Assembly: GCF_002368415.1 (NCBI RefSeq)
Contig: NZ_AP018290.1
Location: forward strand, 6,585,614-6,649,613
DNA from: Calothrix sp. NIES-4105
GTDB taxonomy: Bacteria; Cyanobacteriota; Cyanobacteriia; Cyanobacteriales; Nostocaceae
DNA length: 64,000 nucleotides
Direction of reading: 5' to 3'
The notes beneath the pieces were generated by a model, which saw only the letters and a list, made by a program, of their open reading frames with translations, had not been told where the DNA came from and did not search any database. Position 1 is the stretch's first letter; each line of letters opens with the position of its first letter. A program made the translations under genes and the position numbers. Of this stretch, positions 16,511-25,861 are shown in pieces.

Positions 16511-17183
16511 TAAATCACGTGGCAACATTATTCATATAGATGAAAGTCCAATCCGTTTTGAACGGTTGCATCGGCGCCTGCCAAAAAAACTGAAGCGTTT
16601 TCTACCCAGTGGTGGTGGCATTGCTCATGATCATCATGGTAAAGCAATATTTGGGTTTACTGTGTTTTTGCTATCAGAAAGCATTATCTTTTTAAGTTTC
16701 TTTTTTACTTACGTTGCTCTACGATTATCAACTAAAAATTGGCTACCACCTGGGGTTTCGGGGCCAGAAATATCGAGATTTCCCGTTCTAAGTACTTTCG
16801 TACTTTTATGTAGTAGTTTCGTCATTCAAATAGCAGAAAACGCTCTTAACCGCCGTAATATAAATAAATTTCGCTTATTTTGGCTAATTACAATTTGCAT
16901 GGGAAGCTATTTCCTTGTAAGTCAAGCCATTGAGTGGAGGAATCTTAACTTTGGTTTAACTACAGGATTGGTTGGTTCCACTTTTTATCTGCTCACAGGT
17001 TTTCACGGTTTGCACGTTTTTACTGGAGTCATCTTACAAATAATTATGCTTATACGCTCTTTCAGGACAGGTAATTATAATGATGGACACTTTGGAGTAA
17101 GTGCAACAACTTTATTTTGGCATTTTGTTGATGTAGTTTGGGTATTCTTGTTTTCACTTTTATATATTTGGCGCCCGTCGTAA
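16503..17183 (+). CDS. ctaE: Heme-copper oxidase subunit III
   Basis: The 226-aa protein starts inside the end of ctaD. It has five to seven membrane helices and the subunit III signatures GFTVFLLSESIIFLSFFFTYVALRL, YLLTGFHGLHVFTGVILQI and FWHFVDVVWVFLFSLLYIWRPS. The Glu in FLLSE and the histidines in GFHGLHV and WHFVD are the usual conserved residues. The N-terminal 40 residues are polar and basic and contain GGGIAHDHHGKAIFG. It completes the catalytic core of the oxidase with ctaC and ctaD. A GGCGCC lies near each end of the gene. Confidence 0.9.
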   Translation: MNNKSRGNIIHIDESPIRFERLHRRLPKKLKRFLPSGGGIAHDHHGKAIFGFTVFLLSESIIFLSFFFTYVALRLSTKNWLPPGVSGPEISRFPVLSTFVLLCSSFVIQIAENALNRRNINKFRLFWLITICMGSYFLVSQAIEWRNLNFGLTTGLVGSTFYLLTGFHGLHVFTGVILQIIMLIRSFRTGNYNDGHFGVSATTLFWHFVDVVWVFLFSLLYIWRPS

Positions 17184-17220
17184 GGTACGTCTTTTGGTAC
17201 TTTAATTTATAGGAGCTTTT

Positions 17221-17445
17221 ATGTATCTAATACAATTAACAGCACAAGAAACTTTACAACCATTTACAACCCCAAAAGATCCGTTAATCGCCAAGGGTTT
17301 ACAAACAGAACAATATGTTGGGGTCGTGACTTTAGCTATTGCGATAATTGCTGTCGTTGGTATTATCAGCCGCAGGATTGAATATGCTTTGATTGTAGCT
17401 TTTGTAATAAGTATTATTTTGATAGCTATTTTTGTATGGTTGTAA
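17221..17445 (+). CDS. Small two-helix membrane protein of the oxidase cluster
   Basis: The 74-aa frame starts at ATG 17221 behind GGAG, 37 bases after ctaE and in the same direction. It has an N-terminal polar part (QETLQPFTTPKDPLIAKGLQTEQYV) and two membrane helices (residues about 33-50 and 54-74). Its position after subunits I-III and its size suggest a subunit IV-like or assembly peptide of the alternative oxidase. I recognise no named family, so that role rests on position alone. A palindromic repeat that may act as the operon's terminator follows at 17495. Confidence 0.65.
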   Translation: MYLIQLTAQETLQPFTTPKDPLIAKGLQTEQYVGVVTLAIAIIAVVGIISRRIEYALIVAFVISIILIAIFVWL

Positions 17446-17494
17446 ATTTAAAAACCTCTTTTCTAGTGTGTATACACTTCTTTCTATCCTTTTC

Positions 17495-17580
17495 ATATTC
17501 TCTCTTTGTGTTCTTTGTGCCTTTGTGGTTTATTCCTTTTATGAACCACAAAGGTCACAAAGGGCACAAAGGAAGAGGGG
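17495..17580. repeat. ACCACAAAGG-type hairpin repeat behind the oxidase operon
   Basis: CTTTGTGTTCTTTGTGCC plus TTTGTGGTT on the left is answered by AACCACAAAGG...GGCACAAAGGAAG on the right. This makes a long hairpin about 50 bases after the small membrane protein gene. Related sequences are at 3773, 13870, 47440-47560, 54583 and 54931. It is a likely bidirectional transcript end. Confidence 0.7.
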
Positions 17581-17674
17581 AAAGTTAAGAGTTATTTTGT
17601 ATTTAGGTAAGTTTGAAGGATTTAGGTTTTCTACAAAACGTTAAAAGTCAAATACAAATGGAGAAATTTGATTT

Positions 17675-19048
17675 ATGAGTAATTCAGTTCATCAAACAGT
17701 AATTGTCGGTGGTGGTTTTAATGGTTTATTTACAGCTTTACACCTAGCTCACCAACAATATCCTCGGACTGTTATTTTAATTGATAAAAACGAACGCTTT
17801 TGCTTTAAGCCATTACTATACGAATATTTTGATGGTGAAATGGAGTCTTTTCAGGTAGTACCGCGTTTTGAGGAATTACTCAAAGGTAGTGGTGTTATTT
17901 TTGTACAAGATACTGTAGAATCAATTGATTTGCAACAACAAGAAGTAAAATTAACTTCGGGTAACTCTTATAATTACAGTAACTTAGTATTAGGTTTAGG
18001 CAGTGTTACCAGCTATCGAAACGTAGAAGGCGCCAGTGAAAATGGTTTTCCTTTTTGGACACAAGCAGATGCAATAGCTATCGACCGACATTTACGCGAC
18101 TGCTTGTACACAGCACTAAAAACAGAAGATATAGAACAACGTCGCAAACTATTAACAGTAGTAATAGTAGGTGGTGGACCAAGTGGTGTAGAAATGGCGG
18201 CGACATTAGGCGATTTTCTGCCAAGTTGGTATAGTGCTTTAAGAGGGAACCCCGATGAAGTTCGGGTAGTACTGATTAACCACGGACAAGAACTACTTAG
18301 TGGTGATGTTAATAGCGACTTACGTGAAACTGCAGAACAAGAATTGCCAAAATGTAAAGTACCAGTAGAGTTAATTAAGGGAGCAGAAGTAACAGCCGTT
18401 CGTCCCGACAATGTAGAATACAAGCATAATGATAAAGCAGAAACACTGTTAACATCTACCACAATTTGGACAGCAGGTAGCTCCACCCATCCATTAATTC
18501 AAGATTTACCAATACCCAAAGAACATCGTGACCATCGTGGGCGCCTAACCGTCACAGAAACATTACAACTTCTCGACTATCCAGAAGTCTTTGCAGGAGG
18601 TGACTGTGCAGTAGTACAAAACTCTTCTTTCCCAGCTACCGCACAAGTAGCTTACCAACAAGGAGCAACAATAGCTCATAATTTAAAAGCATTAGCATTA
18701 GGACAAGAACTCAAATCAGTAAAAGTCAACTTGCGCGGAACTCTATTGAAACTAGGTTTAAACAAAGCTGCTGCTAACCTTTTAGACGCTTTTGAAATTG
18801 TCGGTCAACCTGGTCATTTAATTCGTCAAGCAACTTACTTAACATTACTTCCAACTCCCATCCATGACTTCAAAGCTACCACCGAATGGTTAGACGAAGA
18901 AGTTTTCAAAAATCACGTTGGTTCCGGTGATATAGGTAAAAAAATAGTACAAGCAGCCGAATTAGTAGGCGCCGGAGTCGTCGGTGTTTTAGCCGCGCGC
19001 AAACTAATCCAAATCTTAGGTTCAGATGGTAGAAATGATGAAACTTAA
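17675..19048 (+). CDS. ndb: Type II NAD(P)H:quinone dehydrogenase (NDH-2)
   Basis: The 457-aa flavoprotein has the FAD-binding Rossmann motif VIVGGGFNGLFTALHLA at residues 9-25 and FKPLLYEYFDGEM, the NDH-2 segment near the flavin. The NADH-binding motif is VVIVGGGPSGVEMAATLGDF (about 162-181), and the FAD-closing motif is PEVFAGGDCAV. It oxidises NAD(P)H and passes electrons to membrane quinone without pumping protons. The C-terminal stretch (about 430-450) is hydrophobic and may dock it to the membrane. Lying next to a quinol oxidase cluster, it could supply that oxidase directly. An ACGGAT-type hairpin begins 9 bases after its stop. Confidence 0.88.
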   Translation: MSNSVHQTVIVGGGFNGLFTALHLAHQQYPRTVILIDKNERFCFKPLLYEYFDGEMESFQVVPRFEELLKGSGVIFVQDTVESIDLQQQEVKLTSGNSYNYSNLVLGLGSVTSYRNVEGASENGFPFWTQADAIAIDRHLRDCLYTALKTEDIEQRRKLLTVVIVGGGPSGVEMAATLGDFLPSWYSALRGNPDEVRVVLINHGQELLSGDVNSDLRETAEQELPKCKVPVELIKGAEVTAVRPDNVEYKHNDKAETLLTSTTIWTAGSSTHPLIQDLPIPKEHRDHRGRLTVTETLQLLDYPEVFAGGDCAVVQNSSFPATAQVAYQQGATIAHNLKALALGQELKSVKVNLRGTLLKLGLNKAAANLLDAFEIVGQPGHLIRQATYLTLLPTPIHDFKATTEWLDEEVFKNHVGSGDIGKKIVQAAELVGAGVVGVLAARKLIQILGSDGRNDET

Positions 19049-19056
19049 TCGTCTTG

Positions 19057-19156
19057 GCAACGGATAGAACGGATTTAACGGATGAGTTATTCGTCAAAAA
19101 TATAAATTTTGTTATCTAAAATAACTTATCCGTTACATCCGCTCTTCATCCGTTGC
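19057..19156. repeat. ACGGAT-type hairpin repeat, copy 2
   Basis: GGCAACGGATAGAACGGAT on the left and TCATCCGTTGC on the right are inverted, with ACGGATGAGTTATT and AATAACTTATCCGT nested. It sits directly behind the NDH-2 stop, as the other copies do behind their genes. Confidence 0.75.
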
Positions 19157-19317
19157 TAAGAATTTTTTGGGTAGCCATTAGCGTCATTATCAAAAGACTG
19201 AGTTTGAAAAGCTACATACACACCATACCAAATATTATCTTTCGGAAAATATATAAACAAGGCACCGTTAAAAACGACTAATATATATTGATTTTACAAA
19301 GCAAAAATTTTATTATA

Positions 19318-19356
19318 AAAAAACCTCGCAAAAACACTTTGCAAGATTTTATGCTT
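19318..19356. terminator. Hairpin repeat left of the HTH/unknown gene pair
   Basis: CTCGCAAA and TTTGCAAG pair with one mismatch, flanked by A and T runs, so the hairpin is terminator-like for minus-strand transcription of the HTH gene. It resembles, over about 50 bp and in the same orientation, the sequence at 21461-21510 on the other side of the gene pair. The rest of 19157-19612 is AT-rich and holds no gene I can see. Confidence 0.5.
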
Positions 19357-19612
19357 GAGTAAAACCAATTTCTATTAATTTCAGCTTAATACTAATTATT
19401 ATTTACTCTCACATTTAATAGCTCCTACTAAAGTCACTAATAACATATGACTTTAGTCACATTTTTTGTATTTGACTCTAGTTAATTTTTAAAGTATCTA
19501 CGATTTTATTGTTATTAATTGTCAGTGACATTAGTCCTGATGACAAAACAGTTTCGGATTGCTATCTGACCTAGCAGCATTTAATACATCATTATCAAAT
19601 AATTACACGCAA

Positions 19613-19990
19613 TTACGCCGCGTGCCCACCCTTTTTATTTTTCCTTCCGTCATCAACATACTCATATGCTTCAGGTGGTGGCGCCCCATTAATACGCCCA
19701 CGACTATTTGAATAACCATACTCAAGCACTTCGAGCGAGCGCAATTGGTCATTACTGATTTCAATTAAGTCAGTCATTAACGCTTCTTCACCAATTTTTG
19801 ATAATTCAGTCAACGCTGCTGTTATCTGCACTAATCGATACTCATGTATTGCTTGTAAATACTTGGCACCCCGCCACTCAGAAACAGTAGTCCTACTCAC
19901 ACCTATTTTGTCAGCAAGCTCTTGCACACCTACCTTATGTCTGTCCATTTCCCTCTTCAAATGGAGGTATACCGCTCCTTTCGCTTTCAT
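19613..19990 (-). CDS. XRE-like HTH DNA-binding protein
   Basis: The 125-aa protein has a helix-turn-helix near its start: MDRHKVGVQELADKIGVSRTTVSEWRGAKYL (residues 15-45), with VSRTTVSEW as the recognition helix. A helical middle and a charged, proline-containing tail follow (GRINGAPPPEAYEYVDDGRKNKKGG). It is divergent from the 367-aa gene, with 200 bases between, so it may control both. Such pairs are common on cyanobacterial plasmids and islands. No phage or conjugation gene is nearby to decide. The GGCGCC in the tail shows that it has the host's sequence habits. Confidence 0.65.
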   Translation of the reverse strand: MKAKGAVYLHLKREMDRHKVGVQELADKIGVSRTTVSEWRGAKYLQAIHEYRLVQITAALTELSKIGEEALMTDLIEISNDQLRSLEVLEYGYSNSRGRINGAPPPEAYEYVDDGRKNKKGGHAA

Positions 19991-20190
19991 ATGTGCCTAT
20001 ACCACCACTAATACGTAAGAATATTCACGTTACCATTCTACTCTCGTTCCAACTTTAATATTCTATGTTAAATTTTGTTACAAATTAATTGAAGGGATCA
20101 AGTTAGCATATTCTATATATAGATAAAAAAATGCGGCAAGTCGATTAACTTGCCTGCATCGACAAATAAAAAACGAGCTATAAATATACC

Positions 20191-21294
20191 ATGAATGCAT
20201 TTACATCAGCAACAGTATCATACGCATCAATTAATACAATTGATTCTACTGTTGAATCAATAATAGAATTTAGCAAAAAATTATGCGAGGAGAAGCAGAA
20301 TTTAAGTAAAAAAGAATGGCGCCAACACCTCAATATATTAGGATGGACTTCTGCCGTAGCAGCGAAGTATATCAAAATAGGTAAGGCATTTGAAACATTC
20401 GACACTAGCAAATTGACACAAATCGAACCTTCAACGTTATTCAAAATCACTTCTTCTAAGAAATTTGCTAGCGTAGTAGAAGGAATCAAAAGTACTATTG
20501 GTCATATTACGCAGCAATTTGTTGAACATTTAATCGAGTCAAATAAAAAAGCACCCGTTCCAAGTCAAGAGACTCCAACAATATGGAGAGGTGAGGATGC
20601 TTCACGAAGATGCGTAGTGCCACCAATAAAGGAAGATGATCAATTTACAGGGATGGTGATACAGCGTGCGATGGATAGGGAAGGAATTAGCGCGCAGAAA
20701 GCAGTAAGGCAAGGAGCTGCGTTGCGCGAGGCATTTGAATATGGCGCCATCACAGTAAACGCACAACAATTACCCGAACACCTAAGAACAGTGCTAGGCG
20801 AATTTATGCATATTCCCAGCATGGACGAGTCTGAAGAAATATCAATATATGAGTATGAGGTATACCCTGAATACGATACAGTTGAAGTTGACCTAGAACC
20901 CCAGAGGAGACAGCCTTGTACCACAAAAACAATTACTCAAACTACTGCAGTGACAACATCACCTGTATATGTAGAGGCGCCTCTTCCACAGGAACACAAC
21001 ACCAATGATTTTTTAATAAAAGAAACAAGGGCAGAATTACTTGCTTGTACAACATGGCAAGAGGTAGAAGCAATAATCGTTAATTTAACAGAAGACACAA
21101 AAGGCACTGTATGGGCAACCTTCACTACTGAACAAAAACGCGCATTCAAAGGCATGAAAATAAGATTCGCGCACAACATCGAACTTCGAGACAACATATC
21201 TTCCAATGCACCATCACAACAAAACGTATTAGATTTTGGACAAGAGTTTGATATGCAATTAATTTCAAATCGAACTATTCTGGCAACGGCATAA
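20191..21294 (+). CDS. Unknown 367-aa protein, helical N-terminal domain
   Basis: The start is ATG 20191. Residues 18-110 are helical and polar (ESIIEFSKKLCEEKQNLSKKEWRQHLNILGWTSAVAAKYIKIGKAFETFD). This resembles the DUF3102-like or DNA-adaptor proteins found on mobile replicons, where a short segment of W/G-x-A-Y-K-I helices is repeated. A low-complexity acidic and Thr-rich middle follows (EEISIYEYEVYPEYDTVEVDLEPQ). The C-terminal helical domain has TRAELLACTTWQEVEAIIVNLTEDTKGTVWATFTTEQKRAFKGMK. I do not recognise an enzyme motif. With the divergent HTH gene and repeats on both sides it may belong to a small mobile or plasmid-derived unit; that is inference. Confidence 0.55.
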   Translation: MNAFTSATVSYASINTIDSTVESIIEFSKKLCEEKQNLSKKEWRQHLNILGWTSAVAAKYIKIGKAFETFDTSKLTQIEPSTLFKITSSKKFASVVEGIKSTIGHITQQFVEHLIESNKKAPVPSQETPTIWRGEDASRRCVVPPIKEDDQFTGMVIQRAMDREGISAQKAVRQGAALREAFEYGAITVNAQQLPEHLRTVLGEFMHIPSMDESEEISIYEYEVYPEYDTVEVDLEPQRRQPCTTKTITQTTAVTTSPVYVEAPLPQEHNTNDFLIKETRAELLACTTWQEVEAIIVNLTEDTKGTVWATFTTEQKRAFKGMKIRFAHNIELRDNISSNAPSQQNVLDFGQEFDMQLISNRTILATA

Positions 21295-21460
21295 ATACTT
21301 TTTCGTCCTGCGGACAAACTTTGTTAACAGCATGTAAAATCATCGCACTATGTTGCGATTTATCACCAGTAACTGTGCGTTTGAATTCTAGTTGGAAGTA
21401 TAACACTGTTTAATTGCATTGATTACTATTTTTGTCAATGCGTAAGTCCTATTAATATAG

Positions 21461-21493
21461 AAAAACCTCGCAAGAAGATTTGCAAGGTTTTAT
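21461..21493. terminator. Hairpin repeat right of the HTH/unknown gene pair
   Basis: AACCTCGCAA and TTTGCAAGGTT pair with one mismatch and a 4-5 nt loop, then TTTTATGC. It is a direct repeat of the hairpin at 19318-19356. It could terminate the 367-aa gene, whose stop is 170 bases upstream; nothing else is seen in that gap. Confidence 0.5.
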
Positions 21494-21517
21494 GCTATAC
21501 AAAACCAAGATAAAATT

Positions 21518-22039
21518 ATGCCTTTCCACTACTTACTATTTAGCCTCATATCTATTAAAAATAATCCAGAACTTGCATTACCGGGTCTTCTAAAAAACGT
21601 CTACGCCCACAGTTCAGGTGGTGGGAAGTTCCTTGCAATATTGCAGATCGAAAAGAAGGTGAGGAGTGATGACGGTACAGCACGGCAAGCGGCACTGATC
21701 GCGCTTGCAGTTTATCGTGAACTGAAAAACGTCATTATTGTCGATGAAGATGTCGATCTCTTTGATAGTAATGATGTCTTGTGGGCAATGCAAACCCGCT
21801 ACCAGGGTGATACGGGAACAATCGTTGTACCAGGCGTTACCGGACACGTACTCGATCCATCGCAGATACCAGAATTCAGCCCATCGATCCATACTAAGGG
21901 GAGTACGTGCAAGACAATTTTTGATTGTACAGTGCCGTTTGCGCTCAAGGAACATTTCAAACGCGCGCAATTTCGAGAAGTAGACCCGCGTCCCTTTGCC
22001 CCAGAACTTTTCAAGGAGGCTCTTGATGAACGAAGCTAA
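21518..22039 (+). pseudogene. UbiD-family decarboxylase, C-terminal third only
   Basis: Apart from its first 20 or so residues, this frame is a good match to the C-terminal part of prenylated-FMN UbiD decarboxylases: KNVYAHSSGGGKFLAILQIEKK, ARQAALIALAVYRELKNVIIVDEDVDLFDSNDVLWAMQTRYQGD, and KGSTCKTIFDCTVPFALKEHFKRA. The residues before it (MPFHYLLFSLISIK) look unrelated. The N-terminal two thirds, with the prFMN-binding and catalytic residues, are missing, since intact UbiD proteins have about 450-500 aa. It overlaps the following flavin-type gene by 14 bases, showing that the pair was once an operon. I judge it non-functional. Confidence 0.75.
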
Positions 22040-22526
22040 CCAAGTTTATGTTCCCCCTAAGCCCATCGACCCTTATGAGATACCTAGCGCGATCCGCTCC
22101 TTTTTAGATGGCAACGACCTCCCTTCTAAACCGATGAATGCAATTCGCCTCTCCACTGTGAACGAAGAGGGCTGGGCGCATTCCTCACTTTTGAGCGTGG
22201 GCGAGGTTCTGGCTCTGCCCAATGCAAAAATTCGATTCGCGATCTCTCCGAAATCCAGCACAACAGCGAATTTGCTGCGGGATGGGCGGTTGACGATGGT
22301 CATTCCATTTGATTTGGGCGTGTGCGAAATGCGGATGCGAACGCAACAGATCAACAAGGAGATCGAAGGCGTTTCCCTAACCTTCTTCGAGGCTGAGATC
22401 GAAAGTATTCGGCATCTCGTCTCTGCATATGCTGATGTTGTGTCTGGAGAAACCTTCTCGCTGCATGAACCACACGCCGTATTTAAACGGTGGGACAGGC
22501 AAATTGCCGCATTACGCTCACTTTAA
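22026..22526 (+). CDS. Pyridoxamine 5'-phosphate oxidase-like flavin-binding protein
   Basis: The 166-aa protein starts at ATG 22026 behind AAGGAGG, inside the end of the UbiD remnant; an upstream ATG at 21996 has no such site. It has the split-barrel fold opening (MNAIRLSTVNEEGWAHSSLLSVGEVLALPNAKIRFAISPKSSTTANLLRDGRLTMVIPF) found in PNPOx-like FMN-binding proteins. The C-terminus (HEPHAVFKRWDRQIAALRSL) is short. It probably binds FMN or F420-like cofactors as an oxidoreductase. Coupling to a UbiD gene suggests work on an aromatic acid or phenol, but with UbiD truncated that pathway is broken here. Confidence 0.7.
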   Translation: MNEANQVYVPPKPIDPYEIPSAIRSFLDGNDLPSKPMNAIRLSTVNEEGWAHSSLLSVGEVLALPNAKIRFAISPKSSTTANLLRDGRLTMVIPFDLGVCEMRMRTQQINKEIEGVSLTFFEAEIESIRHLVSAYADVVSGETFSLHEPHAVFKRWDRQIAALRSL

Positions 22527-22563
22527 ATTTCCTTTGTAAACAAGAGAAAGTATTTTTCGCTGT

Positions 22564-23619
<1,056 letters not shown>

Positions 23620-24015
23620 TCAGGACTGGTATTGTTCTTCGCTAACGTGTTCCATCCAGTCCACGGTCTTGCCGTCGAGCTGTTCCTGAATGGCAATGTG
23701 CGTCATAGCCGTAGTTGCCGTGGCGCCGTGCCAATGTTTCTCAGCTGGTGGGAACCAGATCACGTCCCCCGGTCGAATTTGCTCGATCTGCCCGCCCCAT
23801 CGCTGTGCTAGACCGCAGCCAGCCGTTACAATTAGGGTCTGCCCTAGCGGGTGGGTGTGCCATGCTGTCCGGGCACCTGGCTCGAACGTGACACTGGCGC
23901 CAATTGCGCGCGCCGGATCGTTTGCTTGGAACAGGGGGTCAATGCGTACAGTACCGGTAAAATACTCTGCTGATCCTTTGGATGAAGGCTGTGAGCCACT
24001 TCTCTTGATGTCCAT
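23620..24015 (-). CDS. Small cupin, carbonyl-stress cluster type
   Basis: I start the gene at ATG 24015 ([21 protein letters not shown], 131 aa) because AAGGG precedes it; the frame stays open to 24075. The single cupin domain shows metal-binding histidines in [15 protein letters not shown] and a second motif in [29 protein letters not shown]. Such cupins are usually encoded with aldo/keto reductases and carboxymuconolactone-decarboxylase-like proteins under an AraC regulator. They may isomerise or bind small oxo compounds. The promoter module R1, from which this gene is transcribed leftward, lies at 24125-24230. Confidence 0.85.
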   Translation of the reverse strand: MDIKRSGSQPSSKGSAEYFTGTVRIDPLFQANDPARAIGASVTFEPGARTAWHTHPLGQTLIVTAGCGLAQRWGGQIEQIRPGDVIWFPPAEKHWHGATATTAMTHIAIQEQLDGKTVDWMEHVSEEQYQS

Positions 24016-24124
24016 TTTCTTAATCCCTTTACAGTTATGCCCTGCATAGTTGCGGTTCGGCGAGTCTCTTGCCAATCAAAATTGAGTTTTTTCTTAAATA
24101 AAAATCCAGAATGCTTACAATAAA

Positions 24125-24230
24125 CCGGAATCATTTTTTATTGCTTTAGCTTCATTCTAAAGAACCCTAAATGGCAAGCAATATAACAATCGTCTAAAAT
24201 TGTTGTACAATCCTGCTTTCCTTAGAAATA
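24125..24230 (+). promoter_or_regulatory. Divergent AraC-type promoter module R1
   Basis: The segment reads CATTTTTTATTGCTTTAGC ... GGCAAGCAATATAACAAT ... TTGTTGTACAATCCTGC and recurs at 26111 and 29396. It includes the palindrome TTGTACAA (24203-24210), which may be a regulator site. In the second copy the module lies between a rightward AraC gene and leftward genes. Here the AraC gene is missing and only the leftward cupin/reductase side remains. That it is a shared AraC-controlled promoter is inference. Confidence 0.6.
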
Positions 24231-24300
24231 AACCCAATTAGCTAGATCGTGACTTTTACAGAGACAGGCACGTTGAGAGCTTCCTGGCAGCTTGGAGCCT

Positions 24301-24534
24301 TTATTGCATCCTCTTGTTTAAAACCTTACTCAATACTTCAGCAGCATTATCGGCTTCAGGCTTGCCGACTTTGGACTTGAGAACAGAGACGAGACTGTTC
24401 ATCTGTGCCTCGGTTAGTCCGGTATTCATGCCGATTCTAAAATGTGCTTGCAGTTGAGAGTTAACACCTTTCATGCTTGCAAGCGCTGCGATCGTTGCAA
24501 TCTCCCTGCTTTGGAAGTCCAGGTTGTCGGACAA
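24301..24534 (-). pseudogene. Carboxymuconolactone decarboxylase-like, C-terminal fragment
   Basis: The 77 residues (LDFQSREIATIAALASMKGVNSQLQAHFRIGMNTGLTEAQMNSLVSVLKSKVG) match the second half of a CMD/AhpD-fold domain. The first half, with the CxxC or catalytic part, is absent. The fragment begins immediately after the alcohol dehydrogenase stop with only a TTG as a possible start. A deletion therefore probably joined the two genes. The family is normally found with cupins and aldo/keto reductases, as here. Confidence 0.6.
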
Positions 24535-24540
24535 TATTGG

Positions 24541-25590
24541 TTATTCAGATTTGAGTGATGCCATATCGATCGAGAAGCGGTATTTCACATCGGACTTAAG
24601 CAGCCGATCGTAGGCTTCGTTGACCTTCTGGATGGGGATGACTTCTACATCGGCAGTGATGTTGTGTTCGCCGCAAAAGTCGAGCATTTCCTGAGTTTCG
24701 GCAATACCCCCGATATTCGAGCCAGAGAGAGAGTGGCGACCCATAATCAGACTGAACGCCGCGATTTCTAGCGGCTTTGGGGGGGCGCCAACCAGGGTGA
24801 GGTTGCCGTCAGGACGAAGTAGATTGAGATAGGCGTTGATGTCGTGATTGGCAGAAACGGTATCAAGGATGAAGTCGAAGCTACCCGTATGTTTCTGCAT
24901 CTCGTCGGTATTACGCGAGACGACGACTTCATCCGCACCGAGACGAAGCGCGTCTTCCTTCTTGTTGGGTGAAGTAGTAAAGACCACGACATGGGCGCCG
25001 AGCGCATGAGCAAACTTCACGCCCATGTGCCCTAATCCGCCAAGACCGACCACGCCCACTTTCTTACCTTTGGTCACGCCGTGGTGGTGCAGAGGCGAGT
25101 AGGTTGTGATGCCAGCACAAAGGAGCGGCGCGACTCCCGCAAGATCGAGATTCGAGGGAACGCGCAGCACGAAGCGTTGATGGACGACGATGCTATCCGA
25201 ATAGCCGCCATAGGTTACTCCGCCAAGGTGCTTGTCCGGGGAATTGTAGGTGTAGGTCAGGTTCGGGCAGAACTGCTCAAGATCCGCTTTGCACGCTTGG
25301 CAGGTGCCGTCCGAGTCCACAAGGCAGCCGACTCCCGCGAGGTCACCGGGCTTAAACTGAGTCACTGCCGAGCCGACTTGGGTGACACGACCAACAATTT
25401 CATGACCGGGAACAATCGGGTAGACCGTGTTGCTCCACTCGTTTCGCACTGCATGGAGGTCGGAGTGGCAGATGCCGCAGAAGAGGATTTCGATTTGTAC
25501 GTCCTGTTCGGTTAAATCGCGTTGCTCGATCGTATCGGAAGCCAGTGGTGAGGTCGCACTAGCAGCGGAATAAGCTTTCGCCTTGTACAT
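24541..25590 (-). CDS. Zinc-dependent alcohol dehydrogenase (YahK/CAD type)
   Basis: The 349-aa medium-chain dehydrogenase reduces aldehydes with NADPH. Catalytic zinc ligands are Cys41 in FCGICHSDLH and His63-Glu64 in PGHE, plus the Cys of LLCAGITTY (about 158). The Rossmann motif is VGVVGLGGLGHMGVKFAHALG. The structural zinc site reads DSDGTCQACKADLEQFC: Asp94 takes the place of the first of the four cysteines, a substitution I recall from other YahK-like proteins. The gene is the middle of a leftward set with the AKR/cupin remnant upstream and the CMD fragment downstream. It fits a role in aldehyde detoxification. Confidence 0.9.
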   Translation of the reverse strand: MYKAKAYSAASATSPLASDTIEQRDLTEQDVQIEILFCGICHSDLHAVRNEWSNTVYPIVPGHEIVGRVTQVGSAVTQFKPGDLAGVGCLVDSDGTCQACKADLEQFCPNLTYTYNSPDKHLGGVTYGGYSDSIVVHQRFVLRVPSNLDLAGVAPLLCAGITTYSPLHHHGVTKGKKVGVVGLGGLGHMGVKFAHALGAHVVVFTTSPNKKEDALRLGADEVVVSRNTDEMQKHTGSFDFILDTVSANHDINAYLNLLRPDGNLTLVGAPPKPLEIAAFSLIMGRHSLSGSNIGGIAETQEMLDFCGEHNITADVEVIPIQKVNEAYDRLLKSDVKYRFSIDMASLKSE

Positions 25591-25620
25591 AATATTGATG
25601 CTCCTATTTGTTTACTTTTG

Positions 25621-25861
25621 ATACCTGGGGACAGTTAGTCGCTGACCTGTTCCATCCAATCCACGGTTTTGCCGCAATCGCTGTTCTTGAATGGCAATGT
25701 GCGTTATAGCCTTCGTTGCCGTGGCGCCACTCTGTGCGGAATGTGGGTTATAAGCTTTTTGTCTGTTGGCGTTCGGGCGTGGCGCCGTAGCCATGACTGA
25801 ATCCCATGCAGCCAAAACCAACGGCGGACACTTCTAAATCTCTGAGCCTTCTAAATTTCAT
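25621..25861 (-). pseudogene. Chimeric remnant: aldo/keto reductase start fused to cupin end
   Basis: From ATG 25861 the minus strand reads MKFRRLRDLEVSAVGFG, CMGFSHGYGATPERQ, the first 32 or so residues of an aldo/keto reductase. It then enters a 45-bp repeated element (25723-25767) with a stop codon. Beyond the GGCGCC at 25723 it reads [16 protein letters not shown], matching the C-terminus of the cupin at 23620-24015 ([16 protein letters not shown]), followed by a frameshifted tail. It is a decayed second copy of the reductase/cupin pair. Confidence 0.75.

Noticed and set aside
19613-21294. Toxin/antitoxin pair
   Set aside because: The genes are divergent, the second is too large for a typical toxin and no toxin motif is seen. 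An HTH gene alone is not enough.
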